Source: Halichondria panicea
Lineage: Eukaryota > Porifera > Demospongiae > Suberitida > Halichondriidae
Reading direction: 5' to 3'
NCBI RefSeq assembly: GCF_963675165.1
Contig: NC_087382.1
Coordinates: 6,124,315 to 6,188,314, forward strand
DNA length: 64,000 bases
In this document: piece by piece, positions 44,156 to 60,007 of the stretch
Layout: each line of letters begins with the position of its first letter
How positions within the stretch are numbered: the first letter of the stretch is position 1
Translations under genes and position numbers: made by a program
The notes under the pieces: generated by a model
Databases searched by the model: none
What the model saw: the letters and a program-made list of their open reading frames with translations, nothing else
What the model was told of the DNA's origin: nothing

Positions 44156-46222
44156 TTAAATCACTCCATAGTCAGCACTGTTGTTTGTCAGTTCACAGTT
44201 GGAAATGAACACACTGCCTGAGTAAAGAGCACTGATCGCTCCACCATAGTCAGCACTGTTGTTTGTCAGCTCACTGTTGGAGATGGACACACTACCAGAA
44301 ACAACAGCAATCGCTCCACCATACAGCTCACCCGAGGAAAAAATCGATCCACCATCAGAGACAGCACTGTTGTTTATCAGCTCACTGTTGAAGATGGTGA
44401 CATTACCTGAGACACCAATCGCTCCACCCCAGTCAGCTCTGTTGTTTTTCAGCTCGCTGCAGGAAATGGAAACACTACCCGAGACAACAGAAATTGCTCC
44501 ACTAAGGTCAGCACTATTGTTTATCAGCTCGCTGGTCAGGATGGTCACATTACCTGAGGTGCTAATCGCTCCACCAATGTGAGCTCTGTTGTTTGTCAGC
44601 TCACTGTTGGAGATGGACACACTACTACCACCTGGGGCAACAAAAATCGCTCCACCATCATTGTTAGCACTGTTGTGTGTCAGCTCGCTGTTGAAGATGA
44701 ACACGCTACCTGCGGAAACACTAATCACTCCACCAATTACAGCATTGTTGTTTGTCAGCTTACTGTTGGAAATGGACCCGCTACCCGAGAAAACACTAAT
44801 CGCTCCACCATAAAAACCAGCACTATTGTTTTTCAGCTCACTGTTAGAGATGAGCACACTACCTGCGGTAACAATTATAATTGCTCCACCACTACCATAG
44901 TCTGCTCTGTTGTATGTCAGCTCACTGTTGGAGATGGACACATTACCCGAGGAAAAAATCGCTCCACCATTAGAGACAGCACTGTTGTTTGTCAGCTCAC
45001 TGTTAGAGATGGACACATTACTCGAGGAAACATGAATTGCTCCACCATAGTTAGCTCTGTTGTTTGTCAGTTCACTGTTAGAGATATCGATGGTCAAATT
45101 ACCTGAGTAAAGTGTATTAATCGCTCCACCACCATAGACAGCACTGTTGTTTGTCAGTTCACTGTTAGAGATATCGATGGTCACATTGCCTGAGAAAAAT
45201 GTATTAATCGCTCCACCATAGTTAGCTCTGTTGTTTGTTAGTTCACTGTTAGAGATATCGATTGTCACATCGCTTGAGAAAAGTATATTAATCGCTCCAC
45301 CATAGTTAGCTCTGTTGTAGATATCGATATTACCTGAGTAAACACTGATCGCTCCGCCGCCGCTGTCGGCACTGTTGTTTGTCAGCTCACAGTTGGATAT
45401 GTTTACACTACTGCCCGAACCAACATGAATCACTCCACCATCTTGAGCAGCTTCATTATTTGTAAAGTTACACCAAGTGATCACTACAGTTCCAGATACC
45501 ACTTTTACTGCTCCTCCGCTCTCAGCATTGTTATAGTTGAACTCCGTGTTGTTGATCAGAGAGTTGTTTGATTGAATGTAAGCTGCACCTCCATTATTTC
45601 TAGTGAACTCACTATTTGTTACGTACACATCATCAGCCTCAACGTGCAGTGCCCGACCAGTGTTGTTCATAAAGAGAGTGTTCTCAATTGTTGCAGTTTG
45701 AGTGTTAGCAATCTTAACTACGCAGGTTTTCACCTGATTGAGTAATTCATAGTCCGAAAAGTAGCAGTCTTTGATATAGATATCATGGGCACTGTCAATG
45801 ATGATCAAACTTTGATCAAAGTTTTGTGGTCCAAGATTCGCTCCAACGAAACCCAAGTTTTCAATGCTCAATTCAGTAATACTAACAAAAAGTATCGTAC
45901 TGCTATGAAATCCAACTACAGTTGTACTTGTGTTCTGGCCAGTGATTTGCACATGTGAGAAATTACGAATTAATAACTGCTCAGGTAACACATGATCTCC
46001 AGGTAGAAAGCTCAAGGTGAGATTGTCTCCACCAGATAACAGGTCTGTTTTAACAAGCTGCTCGAGAGCAAAACAAGTTCCATTTCGATAGTCATGACAC
46101 AAGTCAATTGAATCCACTGGCACAATGTGATAGTGCTCGCTCCTGGTAACAGTAGCTAGGGTCAGTAACACTAACCAGTTGAGAATGTTTCTAGACAGCA
46201 TATCTGAGGTGCATGCGTACAT
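44156..46222 (-). CDS. Secreted beta-helix repeat half (Pmp-like), N-terminal part
   Basis: The frame is open for 688 residues from 46222; an internal ATG at 46201 gives a better signal peptide (MLSRNILNWLVLLTLATVT). Residues about 30-230 form a non-repetitive parallel beta-helix start. About 18 repeats of roughly 21-25 residues follow, with SISNSELTNN and GGAI cores. At DNA level these are a coding minisatellite (44180-45420). The repeat is like chlamydial Pmp adhesins, but the attached eukaryotic signal and membrane half and the position among animal genes argue against bacterial DNA. The frame ends at TAA 44156-44158, 20 bases before the second half resumes in another frame. Confidence 0.75.
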   Translation of the reverse strand: MYACTSDMLSRNILNWLVLLTLATVTRSEHYHIVPVDSIDLCHDYRNGTCFALEQLVKTDLLSGGDNLTLSFLPGDHVLPEQLLIRNFSHVQITGQNTSTTVVGFHSSTILFVSITELSIENLGFVGANLGPQNFDQSLIIIDSAHDIYIKDCYFSDYELLNQVKTCVVKIANTQTATIENTLFMNNTGRALHVEADDVYVTNSEFTRNNGGAAYIQSNNSLINNTEFNYNNAESGGAVKVVSGTVVITWCNFTNNEAAQDGGVIHVGSGSSVNISNCELTNNSADSGGGAISVYSGNIDIYNRANYGGAINILFSSDVTIDISNSELTNNRANYGGAINTFFSGNVTIDISNSELTNNSAVYGGGAINTLYSGNLTIDISNSELTNNRANYGGAIHVSSSNVSISNSELTNNSAVSNGGAIFSSGNVSISNSELTYNRADYGSGGAIIIVTAGSVLISNSELKNNSAGFYGGAISVFSGSGSISNSKLTNNNAVIGGVISVSAGSVFIFNSELTHNSANNDGGAIFVAPGGSSVSISNSELTNNRAHIGGAISTSGNVTILTSELINNSADLSGAISVVSGSVSISCSELKNNRADWGGAIGVSGNVTIFNSELINNSAVSDGGSIFSSGELYGGAIAVVSGSVSISNSELTNNSADYGGAISALYSGSVFISNCELTNNSADYGVI

Positions 46223-46384
46223 GAATGTAATCAGTATAATTTTCTGATGGGCATAATAAATATATATTTACCTACTGTACAATGCATGCCCTATTATATA
46301 GTTACCTTCAACTCACTTCATATGTTTAATGGATACTGCAGTATATACTCTTTTCTCTTTCTTTCGACTTAGTGATTGCCACTG

Positions 46385-46710
46385 CACGCCACATCCCATG
46401 CACTTAGTAGAGTTTAAAAGCAGAAAGCACCAGTTTAACCACATAATGGCATGGCCATCTGTGGCTGTATTGTTGTCTAACCTAATTGTGGTAGACTCAC
46501 CTAGGATAAGGGTTTCAGATGTGGAAGCATATCCTGTGAGAAGCCTAGGTGTAAAAGCATGCACTTAATAGAGTTTAATTTAACCACATAATGGCATGGC
46601 CATCTGTGGCTGTATTGTTGTCTAACCTAATTGTGGTAGACTCACCTAGGATAAGGGTTTCAGATCTCGGAAGCATATCCTGTGAGAAGCCTAGGTGTAT
46701 AAAAGCATGA
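46385..46710 (-). pseudogene. Tandemly duplicated fragment of a beta-helix exon
   Basis: Two copies of about 145 bp (46400-46560 and 46565-46710) encode, on the minus strand, ETLILGESTTIRLDNNTAT, a beta-helix turn like those in the neighbouring gene, preceded by an acceptor-like cctag. No larger frame joins them. They may be a dead or unfinished exon duplication upstream of the gene. Confidence 0.6.
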
Positions 46711-47238
46711 AGCCCAACATTGTGAAACATCATCAGTATACATGCATGTTGAACATTTGGTGCTTTATGTAATGAAAGCATGCACAGCGGGTGCTGATGC
46801 GTCGGTAGGTGTAGCGATGCTATAGCATATGTACACATGCAGTATACTTATGCCCCACCACAAAGTCGTTCAAAAGCTCAACAAATTACACATGTTTTCC
46901 TATAATAGCAGACTAATTAATATACAACGAAAATTGCCCAAAAGAGTGTCCGGGGTAATTAGAAGTGTCCGATAAATTAGAAGATATATGGTACATAATT
47001 TTAAATATGCAACAGTATCTGCTTTCCTATATTACGCTATGATTACACATGCACATGTCTGGAACACATTAGCAAATTCACTTATCAGCCGGTAATCTCT
47101 CAAAGTGTTGAGCTGTTCTCTTGCAAATATCAGCGACTGATTCCTCAGACTCCGCCCACTCCAGCACGAGTCTCCACCCATACAAATGAGTGCTCTGAAT
47201 ACAGCAATCATCTTAATAATTATTTTTAAGTCGCCAAT
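46711..47238. other. Intergenic stretch, nothing recognised
   Basis: No coding or structural signal beyond short AT-rich words. Phrases around 46920-46990 resemble 40660-40690 (ggacact, attcc). Confidence 0.4.
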
Positions 47239-49257
47239 GGGACATTCCATGTGAACTCAACACAAAAAAATGAGCACCCCCTCCGATTTCAACGAAACTT
47301 GGTATATACATACCTTACCAAAATATAAGTTATATAACCACACCTAATTTTAGCCCTATATGTCGTATGGCTTCTTAGTTACGAGCCCTTGAAAATTCAC
47401 CAAAACAAAAAAATATCGGTGACCCACCTATGCTTCTTAGAGCATAACTTCTGCCATGATTAATTATGGCAGATAAAAACTGTACCACCATACTCCCTAT
47501 GATATGACCTTTCCAGTGACATGCTTAAAGGGGGTGGGCACTCGTTAAAGGGTCAAAGGTCATTATCGTAACCTTTAATTACTCAAAAATGGCGTCTTTT
47601 TTTTACCAAACTAGTCTTTAGGTACTATTTCCCGGCTTGTATAAGTTTTGTGATGGGATCTTTATGGGATCAGAAGATATGGACTTTGCAATACAAGTCG
47701 GTGCAATTATTAACATGCCTGTGGGGCATTCCATACCAATTTAAACGGATGACTTGTCAGAATTCTCCGAAATTTCATACATACATAGAGTACGGTGAGG
47801 TAATAACACACATAAGAATTTAGAGTTATTTATTGTATGGCTTCTGGGGTGTGGCCACCTGAATATTGCCGTTTTCCCAGACAGTTTCACTCACTTAGTT
47901 GTACGTAAAAGAGAGATAACTTATGATCAGAGTGTTTCCAAGATGCGTCACTAATATCAACTTGTAGCTTATGTAACAGGGTAGCCTCGAATCCACGCCG
48001 ATTAATATTTTAATCGGCGTGGATTCGAGGCTAGTAACAGGGTTTCGTATGGTATGTTGTGCGGCTTCTATTAATCAATTTACTGATTATGGGATACATG
48101 TTAAACTTGATTTAGATTTTTCTTTGATTGAAAAAATGTTTTTTCTAATGTATAATGATCAACTACAATTACCCTCTTTGTAGAACAAATTTGGTGATGG
48201 GATCATAATGGGTTTTGGACATAATAATTAATTTGTGTATACTCAAATGAATTTTTTTGTAATAAAGGTGTTAACAACATAATTACACATAATTATCTCC
48301 AAAACTCATTATGATCCCATCACCAAATTTTTTCTACAAAGAGGGTAATTGTAGTTGATCATTATACATTAGAAAAATTTTTTTTCAATTGGTTGTTTCA
48401 AAGAAAAATCTAAATCAAATTTTAACATGTATCCCATAATCAGTAAATTGATTAATAGAAGCCGCACAACATACCATACGAAACCCTGTTACATAAGCTA
48501 CAAGTTGATATTAGTGACGCATCTTGGAAACACTCTGATCATAAGTTATTTCTCTTTTACATACAACTAAGTGAGTGAAACTGTCTGAGAAAACGGCCAT
48601 ATTCAGGTGGCCATACCCCAGAAGCCATACAATAAATAACTCTAAATTCTTATGTGTCTTATTATCTCACCGTACTCTATGTATGTATGAAATTTCGGAG
48701 AATTCTGACAAGTCATCCGTTTAGGTAATGTTGAATTGGTATGGAATGCCCCACAGGCATGTTAATAATTGCACTGACTTGTATTGCAAAGTCCATATCT
48801 TCTGATCCCATCACAAAACTTATACAAGCCGGGAAATAGTACCTAAAGACTAGTTTGGTAAAAAAAAAGGAAAAAAAAGACGCCATTTTTGAGTAATGCT
48901 TAATTAAAGGTTACGATAATGACCTTTGACCCTTTAACGCACGTCACCGGAAAGGTAATATCATAAGGAGTACGGTGGTACAGTTTTATCTGTCATAATT
49001 AATCATGGCAGAAGTTTACAGTTTTATCTGTCATAATTAATCATGGCAGAAGTTATGCTCTAAGAAGCGTAGGTGGGTCACCGATATTTTTTAGTTTCGG
49101 TGAATTTTCAAGGGCTCGTAACTAAGAAGCCATACGATATATAAGGCTAAAATTGGGTGTGGTTATATAACTTATGGTAAGGTATGTATATACCAAGTTT
49201 CGTTGAAATCGGAGGGGGTGCTCATTTTTTTGTGTTGAGTTCACATGGAATGTTCCC
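47239..49257. repeat. 2-kb palindrome (arms of about 970 bp)
   Basis: The left arm (47239 to about 48222) begins GGGACATTCCATGTGAACTC. The right arm (about 48292 to 49257) ends GAGTTCACATGGAATGTTCCC and runs back through every landmark of the left arm: ggagggggtgctca, gacccaccta, ttgagtaat, gatgggatc, cagtaaattgattaatag. Arms differ by scattered substitutions and a few indels, including a local 37-bp duplication in the right arm (48977-49050). No long frame is present. The spacer is about 70 bp of AT-rich sequence. Confidence 0.9.
47982..48033. mobile_element. 52-bp TAGCCTC hairpin inserted in the palindrome arm, 9-bp duplication GTAACAGGG
   Basis: TAGCCTCGAATCCACGCCG is answered by CGGCGTGGATTCGAGGCTA, a stem of 24 of 26 base pairs. 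GTAACAGGG lies directly on both sides (47973-47981 and 48034-48042). The right arm of the palindrome has the same site uninterrupted with one GTAACAGGG, so insertion after arm formation is proven by the sequence itself. Confidence 0.92.
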
Positions 49258-50004
49258 AATTAGATACTGGGATATGTCACTTGTGTCACAACTCTTCACC
49301 AACTTTTCCCACGGTAATTATAATCATGTGTCAATTCATTGACCAGGACGAAATAACATCACTTCGCAGCACAATAATAACAATGACAATGCAAAAAAAC
49401 TCGTTTTAGAAAAAGACAACATTAACCAAATGCACAGAGAAAGAACCATAAAAACAGGATAATTCAGTTCTAGTAAACGGCATACTGGTGGTTTATAAAT
49501 AGCTATGACATCACTGTAGTTATAAATAGCTATCATTGTAGTAGTGCAATCGTACACAGCCAACACAACCTACATAGAACTTGACAACACTGACACACAA
49601 CACACACGAATACAGTTGCTATACTTGCAAGGTCTTTAAATACCAGTATCATCATCTGCATGTGTGTATGTAGGGGGAGGGGGGGAGATGTGTGTAAAAA
49701 TTATACATGTAAGATGCTCCATGTACACAGTGTAATTAATGCCATTCAATAAATACACATTCATTACTGTCGAGGGGCGTTGTACGTCTTCTTGCGGATT
49801 CTTTTTAAACCTCAGAAAATATGTGCCGCAAAAATATCGGTAGTGTAAAGGGGCATCCTCGAAAATATAATTGAATGCAAATTATATGTTTTTAAGCAGT
49901 CCGCAACATGTAGGTCCTCGAAAATTTGAAATTTGGCACTATAGATAATTATGGTAATTTGCACGGATAACTCATAATAATTATGCTCATCATCATGTAC
50001 CTCA
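49258..50004. other. Intergenic stretch downstream of PTEN
   Basis: Nothing gene-like. 49770-49910 has tcgaggggcgttg, cctcgaaaatat and gtcctcgaaaatttg words, a possible decayed MITE. Probable 3' untranslated region of PTEN near 49900-50004. Confidence 0.4.
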
Positions 50005-56608
<6,604 letters not shown>

Positions 56609-58153
56609 CTCAGCTATATATATATACGTAGGACACCAGAGAATTCCTACAAGGAAGAAGATACATTATTTTATATCAATGTGTGCAGAAAGGTACCTGG
56701 AAATCGTAACGCTTGTTCATAACCATAAATTATTATTGTATTGCAGACTGAACAAATTAACTTGCCAGTTGACAGTACATACAGTGCAGTGTAGATACTG
56801 CATGAAATTGTACATGAACAAAAAAAGGGGGAGGATTTATGTACAAATAAAAGCAACAGACTTGTAACTGCTAGGGTAGGGTTTCTAGCTAACTACGTAC
56901 TGTGACAATACTAAACAATACAGTGGCTCTAAACTTGCAATGACATTCGAGATACAAAGATCAACAAAATCTCGATGTAAAGCACTTTTACAAGTAGTTT
57001 CAGCTATTTTCTGAAGGATACACCAATCACATTGGCTTAGGAACTCACCTTGATAACTTATTACGTCGAAAATAGTATCAGAAGTAGCTTTTTAGAGACT
57101 GAAACGCACTATAACCAACAAACCACTGCCATTTTGCAAGCTAAGCGACCCAACCCATTCTTGTTGGCACGTGACAACCATGTGGCCTCATTGTCTCTGA
57201 TGATCGTCGCCCTTTAGTCTTTGTACTGTCCTAGATCGCCTGTTCAAGAGATCTGAGCTTGGTGTTTATAATATCATATAGCACCAGTATACAGCTGCTA
57301 TAGTTTCTATACCAAGATATCTAGACGTAGAGCCTGTGTTCTGATATTGTTCTTCACAAAGATCACAAGATTCAGGTAAATTGTTCTGATGTGATCAACA
57401 ATAGACTAGACAGTATAGTACTTTGTACTATCCTTATCCACATGCCACCTAGCCATTACATGTGTGTATAAGGAGCAAAATTGTGTGTAACTTATGGCAT
57501 ATAAAAGGTTGCCATTTGGAAAATTCCACCCCCTGAAAGGATCGTGCATGCATAAGTCAATTGTATGTATCATAAAAGGCTGTAACCTCGCTAAGCATGT
57601 TTATCACGTGTAAAAAAATAACATTGTGTGGATGAATGAGAGATTTGACCGTTATAGGCACGTAATGATCGACTTGTCACAAATTGTCAATTTATCTAGC
57701 TTTTATGACCATAACGCTTGAAAAATGCCTACATGCACACTGAGCTGTTAGAGTTGAGCAGAAGTGTCCTCAGTACGACCAATAACACGTCCTCCAACTT
57801 TTAAGCCGTTCCAGTGTGCAGCAACCAGAGCCATTTATAGTTCTAATGAATGTGTCTGTTGTCGTCCAGCGCTAAGTCTCGATTGAACCCTTGCTCTGCT
57901 CGAAATAAAGGTGCCGGGAAAGTTCTACTTTTCTCTGGCACACATAGAACAGAGAAAATTATGTGCGACGACCACGTTCAAATTACAACAATAACTATTA
58001 AACTCAGAGGTGCATTTAGCTATTAGAGTTGAGTTAGACTGTTCAGTTTCGGCGTTAAGATTAAAGTGGCACCTTTAGACTATCAGTACATGAACGTATA
58101 CGGATAATGAATGTGTGTGTGTATGTTCTGTGCATGTGAAGTAAATGAACATT
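56609..58153. other. Upstream region of PTEN, promoter not resolved
   Basis: No coding exon is recognised. The PTEN promoter should lie to the right of 56608. A GT-AG candidate 5' untranslated exon could not be picked with confidence. 57490-58100 is ordinary AT-rich sequence. Confidence 0.4.
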
Positions 58154-58325
58154 TGCCTCGAGCAATTAGTACTAATGCCCACCTCTTACTTACTTAGTGA
58201 CTGTTTACATTCCATCTGAAACTGTGTCACTTGGTAAATAAATTTCATGGAATACATTTGTTGGTTGCTAGGATAATATAGCGTGTTGTCTATGAAATAA
58301 TAACACATGCCTCGGTAGCAGAGGA
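58154..58325. repeat. 172-bp direct repeat (partner about 59192-59365)
   Basis: Both copies run from gcaattagtactaatgccc through aataacacatgcctcggtag in the same orientation with few differences. They flank the 767-bp element, which abuts the second copy. Confidence 0.85.
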
Positions 58326-58414
58326 GGCTGGAACCACTTGACCTTAGCTAATTAAGGTCACTAATTGGATTTCTCCAAACTTCTCTTGCAGACTACTTTA
58401 AGCCTAGTTTTTAT

Positions 58415-59181
58415 TAGACTTGCAAGCCACTCCCTTTTCTCTGATTGGACGGGGGCGGGAAAAAAGAGACTGGTGACTCTGGGACACATTTTGTGTCTCT
58501 ACCAGAATTTGGGTAGAGATTATTCATTGATTTTTCCACGTGATCCAAAAATTGCGTGAGGTTAAGTAGAATTGCGTAGCCTGCAAAAGTGATCGCGGGC
58601 TTCTTAGCTACAGTTTAAGAATGGATGCTAGTGCTAGAAAAGAGAAGATGATGGAGTAATAACATCATCAGGCATTCAGCTAGGATATAGTCATCTAAGA
58701 CACCAGCAGAGATTAGCTTGTTTTAGTTTTACGTGATGAGAACTGGCAGCCGAAAGTCATTGGTTGCCTAAAGCTTTTAATAACCTGTACAATACAAGAC
58801 AGATAATGGCAGACGGCAGCAGTTGAATTGAGAGTAGTCAGACTTGTACAAGCTGTCTTAAATCGCTGCCACTCCTCGGTTCAAAGAAGGACTGCCAAGA
58901 TTTCTACGTTCATCAGCTGTTCCATGCTAATCCACAAGTTATGGCACAACAGACACTAGCTGGTACAAGGATCTATAAAATCAAAAGGCTGGCTAAATAG
59001 ATCTGTATACTTGTCTTCTGTGTGTCTTTAGCTTTTGACGCATCAGAATAAATTGGATAATTTGCACGTGACATTAATATTTAATAGCATTCCTGATTTA
59101 CACAAGCTGTAGCCCAGAGTCACCAGTCCCTTTTCTCCCGCCCCCGTCCAATCAGAGAAAAGGGAGTGGCTTGCGAGTCTA
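58415..59181. mobile_element. 767-bp TAGACTTGCAAGCC element with 9-bp duplication AGTTTTTAT
   Basis: Starts TAGACTTGCAAGCCACTCCC and ends with the near-exact complement GGGAGTGGCTTGCGAGTCTA. Inverted ends extend for about 70 bp (through gactggtgactctggg). AGTTTTTAT flanks both sides (58406-58414 and 59182-59190). The interior has no transposase frame. Hairpins at 2925-2978 and 27649-27703 share these ends. Confidence 0.85.
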
Positions 59182-59465
59182 AGTTTTTATTTGCCTTGAG
59201 CAATTAGTACTAATGCCCACCTCTTACTTACTTAGTGACTGTTTACATTCCATCTGAAACCGTGTCACTTGGTACCTGTTTAAAAATTTCATGGAATACA
59301 TTGTTGGTTGCTAGGATGATATTAGTGTGTTGTCTATGAAATAATAACACATGCCTCGGTAGCATTCAAATACATTCGATCTGGATAATTTACTAACGAT
59401 TATCGTTAGTGCTTTTGTAGCGTACAAATACACCTGTTATTATCATTAGCACTATATACCTGATA

Positions 59466-59815
59466 GTGTTGTCCCTACATGTACATGCACTGTGTAACAG
59501 GTCATTTTCGAGGGGCTGATTGTAATATTGCTTAAGTGTTGTCCCTACATGTACATGCACTGTGTAACAGGTCGTTTTCGAGGGGCTGATTGTAATATTG
59601 CTTAAGTGTTGTCCCTACATGTACATGCACTGTGTAACGGGTCGTTTTCGAGGGGCTGATTGTAATATTGCTTAAGTGTTGTCCCTACATGTACATGCAC
59701 TGTGTAACGGGTCGTTTTCGAGGGGCTGATTGTAATATTGCGTAAGTGTTGTCCCTACATGTACATGCACTGTGTAACAGGTCATTTTCAAGTGGCTGAT
59801 TGTAATAATTATTAT
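59466..59815. repeat. Five-copy 70-bp tandem repeat
   Basis: Units start at 59466, 59536, 59606, 59676 and 59746 with gtgttgtccctacatgtaca and contain tttcgaggggctgattgtaa. The middle copies are almost identical while the last is more diverged. It lies just upstream of the coiled-coil gene. Confidence 0.92.
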
Positions 59816-60007
59816 TGCTGAAAGCGTAATTGTTAATTGAAAACCACTCAAGTACGTAAATTATGTCAAGCTTCCTGCAGTATCTTATTACAAATCATAG
59901 TTTTAATCGTAATACCTGCCACTTATACAGTATGTTTTATCAATCTAGCTGGGGACCCAACACATTTTTACATCCACTTTCTATTTTCACATGCAGGTCA
60001 TTACAAG

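Noticed and set aside
44259-45106. Plus-strand frames of 107 and 175 residues
   Set aside because: They are antisense shadows of the beta-helix repeats.
44156-46222. Pmp-like repeats considered as bacterial (chlamydial) contamination
   Set aside because: A multi-pass membrane half follows, gene scraps occur elsewhere in the window, and all neighbours are animal genes with introns.
59466-59815. Regular repeats considered as a CRISPR array
   Set aside because: The 70-bp units are contiguous with no unique spacers, and the surroundings are eukaryotic.
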